From Modestobacter sp. DSM 44400 (GTDB taxonomy: Bacteria; Actinomycetota; Actinomycetes; Mycobacteriales; Geodermatophilaceae): DNA of 64,000 nt. Of this stretch, positions 1 through 7,179 are shown one piece after another; the first letter of the stretch is position 1, and the number at the start of each line of letters is the position of its first letter. The position numbers were made by a program, and so were the translations under genes. The notes beneath the pieces are model-generated. The model searched no databases. It had not been told where the DNA came from and saw only the letters and a program-made list of their open reading frames with translations. Location of the stretch: assembly GCF_900107175.1 (NCBI RefSeq), contig NZ_FNOZ01000008.1:62001-126000 (forward strand). The letters are read 5' to 3'.

Positions 1-125
1 TCGACGGCCTCGACGTGCTCGCCCTCGGCGTGGACGGCGTCGACGGCCGCGCGCAGCGGTGCCTCGAGCTGGGCCCCGTCGGCGCTGACCCGGACGGAGC
101 CCTCGCGGTCTGAGGAGTCGGTCAT
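1..125 (-). CDS. N-terminal fragment of an unidentified protein, cut by the window edge
   Basis: An open leftward frame starts at ATG 125 and runs off the left edge. The visible 41 residues begin MTDSSDREGS and are acidic and Ala/Val rich. The gene is divergent from the prenyl transferase to its right, with 115 bp between the two starts. I recognise no motif in so short a piece. The frame has the third-position GC typical of the neighbours, so it is likely real. Confidence 0.45.
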   Translation of the reverse strand, partial: MTDSSDREGSVRVSADGAQLEAPLRAAVDAVHAEGEHVEAV

Positions 126-240
126 GCACCGAGGCTACGGAGGCGTAGGGAGGGCGTCATCCCGAGTGGACTGTGACCCTCGTCGGCCTCGGGGGCGCGG
201 CAGTCGGCCCGGGGGAGACGGTGGTCCTAGGCTGGCCGAC

Positions 241-1020
241 GTGGGGGTGCGCGCGAGGGTCCGCGACGTGCTCACCGTCCTGTACGAACGGCGGCTGGCA
301 CGGGCGCTGCTGGGCGCCGACATCCCCCGGCACGTCGGTGTGATCATCGACGGCAACCGGCGCTGGGCCCGGGCCATCGGCCTGGCGGACGTCAACGACG
401 GGCACCGCCGCGGGGCGGACAAGATCGTCGACCTGCTCGGCTGGTGCGACGACGCCGGGGTCGAGGTGGTGACCCTGTTCCTGCTCTCGACCGACAACCT
501 GCGCCGTCCCGAGCCCGAGCTCACCCCGCTGCTGCGGATCATCGAGGACGTCGCCGGCGACCTGGCCCGCCCGGGTCGCCGCTGGCAGCTACGCGCGATG
601 GGTGCCCTCGAGCTGCTCCCGGCCGAGACGGTCACCGCACTCAAGCAGGCCGAGGAGGACAGTCGCGACCGGCCGGGCGCCACGGTCAACCTGGCGGTCG
701 GCTACGGCGGGCGACAGGAGATCGCCGACGCCGTCCGGTCACTGCTGGCCGAGCACGCCGAGCGCGGGACGACGCTGGCGGAGCTGGTCGAGACGCTGGA
801 GGTCGACCACATCGCCGAGCACCTCTACACCCGCGGGCAGCCCGACCCTGACCTGGTGATCCGCACCAGCGGTGAGCAGCGGCTGTCGGGTTTCCTGCTG
901 TGGCAGACGGCCAACGCCGAGTTCCACTTCACCGACGTCTACTGGCCGGAATTCCGACGCGCGGACTTCCTGCGCGCGCTGCGCGACTACGCGGCTCGGC
1001 ACCGCCGCTACGGCGGCTGA
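241..1020 (+). CDS. Short-chain cis-prenyl transferase (isoprenyl transferase, UppS family)
   Basis: Predicted to condense isopentenyl diphosphate onto an allylic diphosphate in cis, feeding decaprenyl or undecaprenyl phosphate synthesis for cell-wall assembly. The 259-residue product has the family signature IDGNRRWAR with the catalytic Asp near residue 37, and DLVIRTSGEQRLSGFLLW near the C-terminus. From memory, overall likeness is closest to the M. tuberculosis Z-farnesyl diphosphate synthase Rv1086, including the STDNL and VGYGGR blocks, so the product is probably short-chain Z-FPP rather than C55. The frame is open from 124, but similarity begins just after GTG 241 (VGVRARVRDVL), so I place the start there. 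There is no strong ribosome-binding site. A perfect palindrome follows the stop. Confidence 0.9.
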   Translation: MGVRARVRDVLTVLYERRLARALLGADIPRHVGVIIDGNRRWARAIGLADVNDGHRRGADKIVDLLGWCDDAGVEVVTLFLLSTDNLRRPEPELTPLLRIIEDVAGDLARPGRRWQLRAMGALELLPAETVTALKQAEEDSRDRPGATVNLAVGYGGRQEIADAVRSLLAEHAERGTTLAELVETLEVDHIAEHLYTRGQPDPDLVIRTSGEQRLSGFLLWQTANAEFHFTDVYWPEFRRADFLRALRDYAARHRRYGG

Positions 1021-1024
1021 CCTC

Positions 1025-1050
1025 TTGGCCGAAGTGGCCACTTCGGCCAA
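1025..1050. repeat. Perfect 26-bp palindrome downstream of the prenyl transferase
   Basis: Each 13-base arm (TTGGCCGAAGTGG and its complement) matches without a mismatch. It starts 5 bp after the stop of the prenyl transferase and ends 50 bp before the next ATG. It could act as a terminator hairpin, though no T run follows, or as a protein-binding site. I saw no second copy in the window. Confidence 0.6.
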
Positions 1051-1099
1051 ACCGGGGCGGGGCGCGGGCGGGGCGGTCCCGGCTGAGAGGATGCCGTCC

Positions 1100-2317
1100 A
1101 TGGCAGCCGGCGCGGTCGACGTCCCTCTCGAGTACGTCCGGCTGGGCCTCCGCTTCGACCGGCTCGAGGCCGGCTTCGTCGACGCCTACACCGGTGACCC
1201 GCGGGTCCGGGCGCAGGTCGCCGACGAACCGGCTCCCACGCCGCACCAGCTCCGCGACCGGGCCCGCGACCTGCTCGCCGAGCTAGAGGTGAGTGGCCTG
1301 CCCGCCGACCGGAGCGCCTACCTGCGCGGTCAGCTCACCGGGCTGGAGTGCACGGCGCGCAAGTTCGGCGGTGAGCCGGTGGGTTTCGTCGCGGAGGTGG
1401 CCGCCTACTTCCAGGTCGACGTCGCCCTCGCCGACCCGGCGACGTACGCCGCCGCGCACACCGAGTTGGACCGCCTGCTGCCCGGCAGCGGCACCCTGGC
1501 CGAGCGCTACGCGGTGCACCGCCGCCGTGAGGAGTGCCCGCCGGACCGGCTGGAGGTCGCGGTGCACGCACTGTCCTCCGCGCTGCGCGACCGGGTGCGC
1601 GGTCAGTACGGCCTGCCCGAGGCGGAGACCGTGCGCTACGAGGTGGTCACGGACAAGCCGTGGTCGGGGTTCAACTACTACGAGGGTGCCTTCCGCTCCC
1701 GGGTGGCGATCAACGCCGACCTCCCGCACCGGCTGGGCCAGCTGCCGCACCTGGTCGCCCACGAGGCCTACCCCGGCCACCACACCGAGCACTGCCGCAA
1801 GGAGCGCGGGCTGGTCGAGCGGGCGGCGCGCCTGGAGCACACGGTCTTCCTGGTCAACACTCCCGAGTGCCTGATGGCCGAGGGGCTCGCCGATCTGGGC
1901 GTGGAGGCGGCGATCGGGGAGGGCTGGGGGCCGTGGGCCGCCGACGTCCTGGGCGACCTGGGGCTGCACTTCGACGGCGAGCTGGCCGAGCGGATCGCCG
2001 CCGCCGCGGCTCCGCTCAACCGGGTGCGCCAGGACGCCGCAATCCTGCTGCACGACCGCGGCGCCGACCCCGACGAGGTGATCGCCCACCTGAAGCGCTG
2101 GGGGCTGGTCAGCCACGACCGCGCCGTCCAGCAGTTGCGCTTCCTGACCGACCCGCTGTGGCGCGCCTACATTTCCACCTACGTCGAGGGCTACGACCTG
2201 CTCAGCTCCTGGCTGGCCGCCCGGCCGGCCGAGCAGCCGGTCGCCGACCGGTTCCTGCGGCTGCTCGACGAGCCGCTGACCCCGGCGGTGGTCGCCGCCG
2301 AGCTCGCCACGGCCTGA
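1100..2317 (+). CDS. DUF885-type putative zinc metallohydrolase
   Basis: A 405-residue soluble protein with HEAYPGHHTEH at about residues 216-226, a motif typical of DUF885 proteins, which are related to M32-like metallopeptidases. A second conserved part, CLMAEGLADLG, lies about 35 residues later and would supply a further metal-ligand Glu. There is no signal peptide, so it should be cytoplasmic. The frame is open from 872, but GAGAGG at 1085-1090 lies 9 nt before ATG 1100; ATG 1091 directly abuts that site and is less likely. Its stop overlaps the next small gene by one base (TGATG), so the two are translationally coupled. Substrate unknown. Confidence 0.8.
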   Translation: MAAGAVDVPLEYVRLGLRFDRLEAGFVDAYTGDPRVRAQVADEPAPTPHQLRDRARDLLAELEVSGLPADRSAYLRGQLTGLECTARKFGGEPVGFVAEVAAYFQVDVALADPATYAAAHTELDRLLPGSGTLAERYAVHRRREECPPDRLEVAVHALSSALRDRVRGQYGLPEAETVRYEVVTDKPWSGFNYYEGAFRSRVAINADLPHRLGQLPHLVAHEAYPGHHTEHCRKERGLVERAARLEHTVFLVNTPECLMAEGLADLGVEAAIGEGWGPWAADVLGDLGLHFDGELAERIAAAAAPLNRVRQDAAILLHDRGADPDEVIAHLKRWGLVSHDRAVQQLRFLTDPLWRAYISTYVEGYDLLSSWLAARPAEQPVADRFLRLLDEPLTPAVVAAELATA

Positions 2318-2514
2318 TGCCGCGCCGCACCGCGCGCGACCGTCGCCTGCTGGGCCTGTGGACGGCGGGCTGGCTTGCGCTGCTGCTCCTCGCCGGGCTG
2401 CTGTGGGTGGGTGATCTGTCGTTGCAGTGGCCGGTGCTGCTCGTGCCGGTGATCTGGGCGCTGCTCGCCGTCCGGCCCCGCGCCGATCGGGGCCGACCTC
2501 GCCGCGAGGAGTGA
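2317..2514 (+). CDS. Small two-helix membrane protein
   Basis: A 65-residue protein with a basic N-terminus (MPRRTARDRR), two hydrophobic stretches (about residues 12-30 and 36-50) separated by a short loop, and a basic tail (RPRADRGRPRREE). It probably spans the membrane twice with both ends inside. It starts on the stop codon of the DUF885-like gene, so the pair is co-translated. No family recognised. Confidence 0.65.
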   Translation: MPRRTARDRRLLGLWTAGWLALLLLAGLLWVGDLSLQWPVLLVPVIWALLAVRPRADRGRPRREE

Positions 2515-2564
2515 GCCCGCCGGGTACTGGCTCGGGACCCGCCGGACCCGGGACACTCGCGGGC

Positions 2565-3541
2565 GTGATCCACGCCCGCGGCCTCGCCCGCACGTTCCGG
2601 AAGAAGAAGCAGACGGTGCACGCCGTCGCCGGCGTGGACCTCGACGTCGAGGCCGGGGAGATCGTCGGCTTCCTCGGACCGAAGGGGGTCGGCAAGACCA
2701 CCACCCTGCGCATGCTCACCACTCTGCTCGAGCCCACCGCCGGCACCGCCACGGTCGCCGGGTGCGACCTGGTCCGTGACCCGGTCGGGGTGCGCCGGCG
2801 GATCGGCTACGTCTCGCAGAGCGGGGCCACGGCTCCCGAGGCGCGCGCCGGTGAGGAGGTGGTCGACCACGCGCGGCTGTACGGCATCAGCACCGCCGAG
2901 GCCACCGCCCGCGGCAAGCTGCTGTTCCGCGAGCTGGACCTGGACGGGCTCTGGGAGCGGTAGCCCAAGGCCATGTCCGGCGGACAGCGGCGGCGGCTGG
3001 ACACCGCCGTGTTCCTGGTGCACGTGCCCGGCCTGGTCTTCCTCGACGAGCCCACCACCGGACTGGACCCGGACGGCCCTGCTGCAGGGACCCGCGCCGA
3101 GCTTGCGAGGTGCGGGGGGCAGCAGGGTCCTTCTACTTCCTCACCACCCACTACCTCGACGAGGCCGACGCGCTGTGCGACCGCATCCTGGTCATCGACG
3201 CCGGCCGGATCGTGGCCAGCGGCACGCCGGACCAGCTGAAATCCGAGGTCGGCGGCGACGTCCTCACCGTGACCGCGGAGCGTTCCGAGCAGGCCGGCGA
3301 GGTCGCCCGGCTGATCGGCGCACTGCCCGGCGCCGAGGTGCTGGGGTCCCAGGTCATCGGCCGGGTGCCCGCCGGCGGTTCCGCGCTGGTGGCGCTCGTG
3401 CGGAAGCTGGACGCCGCGGGAATCGCGGTCGCCGGCATCGAGAGCCGCCGGCCCAGCCTGCGCGACGTGTTCCTGGGGCTCACCGGCCGGTCGCTGCGCG
3501 AGACCGGCGCCCCCGTCCAGCCCGAGGAGGCCCTCCGATGA
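2565..3541 (+). pseudogene. Broken ABC-2 type exporter ATPase (DrrA/NodI class)
   Basis: The frame opens at GTG 2565 and encodes a drug-exporter-type ATPase. Walker A is altered (GPKGVGKTTT, where the family has GPNGAGKTTT). The signature [10 protein letters not shown] and Walker [14 protein letters not shown] are present. An in-frame TAG at 2961-2963 interrupts just before the signature, where relatives read on. After LDPDG the frame is lost in a hairpin repeat (3075-3132). Translation resumes in another frame at [13 protein letters not shown] with the H-loop and a full C-terminal domain to 3541. One nonsense codon and one frame loss mean no full-length product. It precedes a likewise broken permease, so the exporter is dead. 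Confidence 0.85.
3075..3132 (+). repeat. Family-1 hairpin repeat, copy A, inside the ABC ATPase gene
   Basis: Outer arms GGCCCTGCTG and CAGCAGGGTCC flank a core with the conserved loop GAGCTTGCGA, itself held by a small GCC/GGT stem. Four other full copies lie at 45448, 46881, 50683 (inverted) and 53561. This copy occupies the stretch where the ATPase should encode about 16 residues between the D-loop and the H-loop, and the reading frame changes across it. Confidence 0.75.
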
Positions 3542-4258
3542 ACACGCTGGCCCGCGACACCTACACCGTCTTCGCCCGGGCGATGCGGATGTCGTTGCGC
3601 ATGCCGGCCTGGCTGGTCATCAGCCTGATGCAGCCGGTGCTCTACATCGTGCTGTTCGGCCCGCTGCTGAAGCCGCTGACGTGCCCGGCATCCTGGTGCA
3701 GCTGGGCATCTTCGGCGCGCTGTTCGTCGGCTTCGGCCTGATCGCCGAGTACCGCGCCGGGGTCATCGAGAGCCAGCGGGTCCCCCCGGCCAGCCGGACG
3801 GCGCTGCTGCTGGGGCGGGTGCTGCGCGACGTCGTCGTCCTGCTGGTGCAGGGCACGCTGCTCGTGCTGGTCTCCATCCCGCTGGGTCTGCGCGCGCCGG
3901 TGCTCGGCGTCGTCCTGGCGCTGGTGGTCATCGCCCTGCTCGGCGCGGCGTTCGCGTCGGTGTCCTACGCGCTGGCGCTCACGCTCAAGAGCGAGGACGC
4001 GTTCGCACCGCTGCTCAACGCCGTCGTCCTGCCCGTGCTGCTGCTGTCGGGGATCCTCCTGCCGATGACGCCGGCCCCGGGCTGGCTGCAGGCGATCAGC
4101 GACGTCAACCCGCTCAAGCCGTGGTCTCCGGGGCGCGCGCGTTCTTCGACGGCGACTACGGCAGCAGCACCGCGTGGTGGGGTGCCGGGCTGACCGTCGC
4201 GATGGGCGTGCTCGGCTGGTGGTTCGGGGTGCGACGTTTCCGGCAGGAGTCCAGCTGA
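3538..4258 (+). pseudogene. Broken ABC-2 type exporter permease (DrrB class)
   Basis: The start overlaps the ATPase stop (ATGA), as in intact exporter operons. The first 45 residues (MNTLARDTYTVF, then a membrane helix ending GPLLKPLT) are in one frame. The match then jumps to another frame at VPGILVQLGIFG, with roughly 10-15 residues apparently deleted near 3680. A second frame change near 4125 leads from DVNPLKPW to a C-terminal helix ending WWFGVRRFRQESS at 4258. Six helices characteristic of ABC2_membrane can be pieced together. Both lesions look like small deletions. The gene is decayed along with its ATPase. Confidence 0.85.
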
Positions 4259-4280
4259 CGAACTGATCCCACCTGTCACT

Positions 4281-4307
4281 CGAAAGCGTGTCGATCGGGT
4301 GCTTTCG
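4281..4307. other. Small hairpin upstream of phoH2
   Basis: CGAAAGC (4281-4287) and GCTTTCG (4301-4307) can pair around a 13-nt loop. It lies after the broken permease and about 175 bp before phoH2. It may terminate the old exporter transcript or sit in the phoH2 leader; no T run follows. I see no gene in 4259-4480. Confidence 0.35.
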
Positions 4308-4480
4308 TCGGTGGCGCGGCCTAGCGTCCGCGGTGGAGGACGAGTTCCACCTCGTCGTCCACGGGAGGTCCGGTTGGTGCGACTTGGTTCGTCGACCAGA
4401 GGGGCCGCGTCCTGGCCCCTGCGCCGGGGCCCGGCCACCTTCGAGCCGGGGCGCGCTGTGCGCCCCACGGGAGCCGACTC

Positions 4481-5776
4481 GTGATCATTCGCCGCACGTA
4501 CGTCCTCGACACCTCCGTCCTGCTGTCCGACCCGGGGGCCCTGCTCCGCTTCGCGGACAGCGACCTGGTGCTCCCGCTCGTCGTCATCGGGGAGCTCGAG
4601 GACAAGCGGGACCACCCCGAACTCGGGTGGTTCGCCCGGCAGACGCTGCGCATGCTCGACGACCTGCGGGTGCAGCACGGCCGGCTCGACGCGGCGATCC
4701 CGGTCGGTGACCAGGGGTGCACCCTGCACGTCGAGCTCAACCACAGCGACTCCTCCGTGCTGCCGGCCGGTTTCCGCAACGACAGCAACGACAGCCGGAT
4801 CATGGTCGTGGCGCTCAACCTGCGCGCCGAGGGCAGGGACGTCTGCTTGGTCACCAAGGACGTGCCGCTGCGCGTGAAGGCGGCGGCCGTGGGGCTGGCC
4901 ACCGACGAGTACCGCGGGCAGGGTGCGGTCGAGACCGGCTGGAGCGGGATGCGCGAGCTGTCGCTGGACGAGGCGGAGATCAGTGCCCTGTACGAGTCCG
5001 GGTCGGTGTTCCTCCCGGCGGCCGCGGAGCTGCCCACCCACACCGGGCTGGTTCTGCTGTCCACCCGCGGGTCGGCGCTGGGGCGGGTCACGCCGGACAA
5101 GCAGGTGCGTCTGGTGCGCGGAGACCGGGATGTCTTCGGGCTGCACGGTCGCTCGGCCGAGCAGCGGATCGCGCTGGAGCTTCTGCTGGACCCCGAGGTC
5201 GGCATCGTGTCGATGGGCGGGCGTGCGGGCACCGGTAAGTCGGCGCTCGCGCTGTGTGCCGGCCTGGAGTCGGTGATGGAGCGGCGGGCACACAAGAAGG
5301 TGGTCATCTTCCGCCCGCTGTACGCCGTCGGCGGCCAGGATTTGGGCTACCTGCCCGGCAGCGAGGGCGAGAAGATGGCGCCGTGGGCCCAGGCGGTGTT
5401 CGACACCCTCGGCGCGCTGGTCTCCCCGGCCGTGCTCGACGAGGTCATCGGCCGCGGCCTGATCGAGGTGCTGCCGCTGACCCACATCCGCGGGCGCTCG
5501 CTGCACGACTCGTTCGTGATCGTCGACGAGGCGCAGTCCCTCGAGCGCGGGGTCTTGCTGACCGTGCTGTCGCGGCTGGGCACCAACTCCCGCGTCGTCC
5601 TCACCCATGACGTCGCGCAGCGGGACAACCTGCGCGTCGGCCGGCACGACGGCGTCACCGCGGTGATCGAGGCGCTGAAGGGACACCCGCTGTTCGCGCA
5701 CGTGACCCTGACCCGGTCGGAGCGCTCGCCGATCGCCGCCCTGGTCACCGAGATGCTGGAGGACCTCCCGCTCTGA
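4481..5776 (+). CDS. phoH2: PIN-PhoH fusion protein (PhoH2 family)
   Basis: A 431-residue cytoplasmic protein. Residues 1-130 form a PIN ribonuclease domain ([12 protein letters not shown] with the first acidic residue, [23 protein letters not shown]). Residues about 215-430 form a PhoH ATPase with Walker [11 protein letters not shown] near 247 and Walker B VIVDEAQS near 348. Mycobacterial PhoH2 is known as a sequence-specific RNA helicase and RNase. GTG 4481 is the start, with GGGAG about 8 nt upstream. It sits near the Rv1086-like transferase, as in mycobacteria, and marks the left edge of the block split by the flagellar island. A hairpin repeat follows directly. Confidence 0.93.
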   Translation: MIIRRTYVLDTSVLLSDPGALLRFADSDLVLPLVVIGELEDKRDHPELGWFARQTLRMLDDLRVQHGRLDAAIPVGDQGCTLHVELNHSDSSVLPAGFRNDSNDSRIMVVALNLRAEGRDVCLVTKDVPLRVKAAAVGLATDEYRGQGAVETGWSGMRELSLDEAEISALYESGSVFLPAAAELPTHTGLVLLSTRGSALGRVTPDKQVRLVRGDRDVFGLHGRSAEQRIALELLLDPEVGIVSMGGRAGTGKSALALCAGLESVMERRAHKKVVIFRPLYAVGGQDLGYLPGSEGEKMAPWAQAVFDTLGALVSPAVLDEVIGRGLIEVLPLTHIRGRSLHDSFVIVDEAQSLERGVLLTVLSRLGTNSRVVLTHDVAQRDNLRVGRHDGVTAVIEALKGHPLFAHVTLTRSERSPIAALVTEMLEDLPL

Positions 5777-5781
5777 GACCG

Positions 5782-5851
5782 GCTCTTGCGCCGTTCTGTC
5801 CGTTCTCGCGCCGTTGCACGACAGCGAGAGCGGCAGCAACGGCGCAAGAGC
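5782..5851. repeat. Hairpin repeat, left flank of the AbiEi-like gene; possible bidirectional terminator
   Basis: GCTCTTGCGCCGTT (5782-5795) is the exact complement of AACGGCGCAAGAGC (5838-5851). A further partly matching inner pair lies near 5803-5830. The 15-mer CAACGGCGCAAGAGC at its right end recurs exactly at 6903-6917, beyond the other side of the gene. It lies between convergent genes (phoH2 rightward, AbiEi-like leftward), so it can serve as a shared terminator. Confidence 0.65.
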
Positions 5852-5854
5852 AGG

Positions 5855-6778
5855 TCAGCGTCGGCCCCCGCGGGCGAAGGCGCGCTCCAGCCGGTCCCGG
5901 ATCACCTCTGGGGTGTCGAGTTCGGGCCACGTCCAGCGCGCCATCTGCCAGCCGAGGTCGCGCATCTCGTCCTCGCGCAGCTTCTCCTCGTACACGGCGT
6001 CACCCGCTGACTGCCCCGGCCGCAGCAGCCGCCCGTACTTGATGCGACCGTCGAACTCACCGAGGGTCGCGACGTCCTCCCAGCCGAAGTCGCCACGCCC
6101 CACGAGCGTGCTGTCCACCCGGCGGACCTCGACCTGGAGGGCCGGTGCGGGCAACCCCAGCCGCCGGAAGAGCACCCGGCTACGGCTCTCGCCGACACTG
6201 CCGCTGCGCCCGTCGGCGAACGCCAGGACGCGAGCGGCGCGCCGTGATCCGGGCACGGGGCCCATGCGGTCGAGGCAGGCGGCCAGCCGAGCCGGCGTCG
6301 TCGTCCGGCGGCCCAGCGCCGCGTCGGCCACGACGACCGCGGACTCGAACGGCACCGTGCGCGCCAGGTCGATCACGGTGCGCGTGACGTCGGTCAGGAC
6401 GACGCCGTCCATCACACAGGTCTCCTCCAGCGAAAGCCGCGCCACGTGCAGGCGCAACCGCCTGCTGCCGGTGCCGGCGGACGGCGGCTCCCGGGTCACG
6501 TGCACCCGCTCGAAGGGGACCCGCCACAACGGCAGGTCGTGCAGCAGCGCCGCGGAACCGTGGCTGAGCACACCGGGGACCCGGAGTCCGGCAAGGGTGG
6601 CGAGGACGACCGCACGGTGGCGGAGGTCCGGCGTCGCGGCCGGCCCGGACAGGTACGCACCGCGCTGCAACCGCTCGAGGTCGTTGCGGCGGACCAACCG
6701 AGCGAGCTCTGCGTCGGTGTACCCCTCGGCCAACGCGGCAGCCCGAAGCAGGACGACAGGTGCTGGAGGCCGGGTCAC
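5855..6778 (-). CDS. AbiEi-like winged helix plus DUF559-like (PD-(D/E)xK) protein
   Basis: A 307-residue protein. The N-terminal 60 residues (AAALAEGYTDAELARLVRR, LERLQRGAYLSG) match the AbiEi antitoxin N-terminal helix-turn-helix. The C-terminal third has the layout of DUF559/Vsr-like endonucleases: GESRSR, then GRGDFGW near residue 226, then LGEFDGRIKYG and a late YEEKLREDEMRDLGW, consistent with PD-(D/E)xK. No AbiEii partner lies beside it. Such stand-alone proteins are common in actinomycetes and their role is not settled; nuclease or defence function is inference. The start is GTG 6778; the frame is open further upstream but without similarity. Both flanks carry the same hairpin repeat. 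Confidence 0.7.
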   Translation of the reverse strand: MTRPPAPVVLLRAAALAEGYTDAELARLVRRNDLERLQRGAYLSGPAATPDLRHRAVVLATLAGLRVPGVLSHGSAALLHDLPLWRVPFERVHVTREPPSAGTGSRRLRLHVARLSLEETCVMDGVVLTDVTRTVIDLARTVPFESAVVVADAALGRRTTTPARLAACLDRMGPVPGSRRAARVLAFADGRSGSVGESRSRVLFRRLGLPAPALQVEVRRVDSTLVGRGDFGWEDVATLGEFDGRIKYGRLLRPGQSAGDAVYEEKLREDEMRDLGWQMARWTWPELDTPEVIRDRLERAFARGGRR

Positions 6779-6847
6779 CCGGCGAGCGTGGCCCGATGGT
6801 GGGGGTCGAGGAGTGCGGGGCAGCTCACTGCTGTGGACAGCGCGCCT

Positions 6848-6917
6848 GCTCTTGCGCTGACGCGTGCGCGTTTGCGCCGATGCGATACCGCAAACGCGGG
6901 CACAACGGCGCAAGAGC
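6848..6917. repeat. Hairpin repeat, right flank of the AbiEi-like gene
   Basis: Outer arms GCTCTTGCGC (6848-6857) and GCGCAAGAGC (6908-6917) enclose a second perfect pair, GCGTTTGCG and CGCAAACGC (about 6868-6898). The right arm with flank, CAACGGCGCAAGAGC, is identical to 5837-5851. The element ends exactly at the stop codon of the next leftward gene. Confidence 0.6.
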
Positions 6918-7157
6918 TCAGGAGGTGGCGGGCTCGTCGTCGGCCGGTTCGACCCGGGCCGGCCGCTCCCGCGGCGCCGGCTGCCGGGGTGCGCTGGCGA
7001 AGCGGACCAGGGCGACCGCCGCCCAGCCGGCGCCGAGGCACCAGACCAGGCGGGTGGCCACCTCGTCGGCGGTGAGGTCGCCACGCAGGCCCAGCAGGAG
7101 CACCGGCACGGCGAGCAGGAATCCGCAGATCAGCACGTCCCAGCGAAACGGACTCAC
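6918..7157 (-). CDS. Small membrane protein at the end of the flagellar operon
   Basis: A 79-residue protein with two hydrophobic segments (VLICGFLLAVPVLLLGL near 8-24 and LVWCLGAGWAAVALVRF near 38-54) and a charged Pro/Glu-rich tail. It is the last gene of the leftward flagellar run, starting 22 bp after the FlhF-like gene ends. I recognise no family; a flagellar role is suggested only by position. Confidence 0.55.
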   Translation of the reverse strand: MSPFRWDVLICGFLLAVPVLLLGLRGDLTADEVATRLVWCLGAGWAAVALVRFASAPRQPAPRERPARVEPADDEPATS

Positions 7158-7179
7158 GAAACCGCACCGCCTGTCTGCA

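Noticed and set aside
872-1099. Upstream extension of the DUF885-like gene
   Set aside because: The frame is open, but it overlaps the prenyl transferase and the 26-bp palindrome, and homology begins after 1100.
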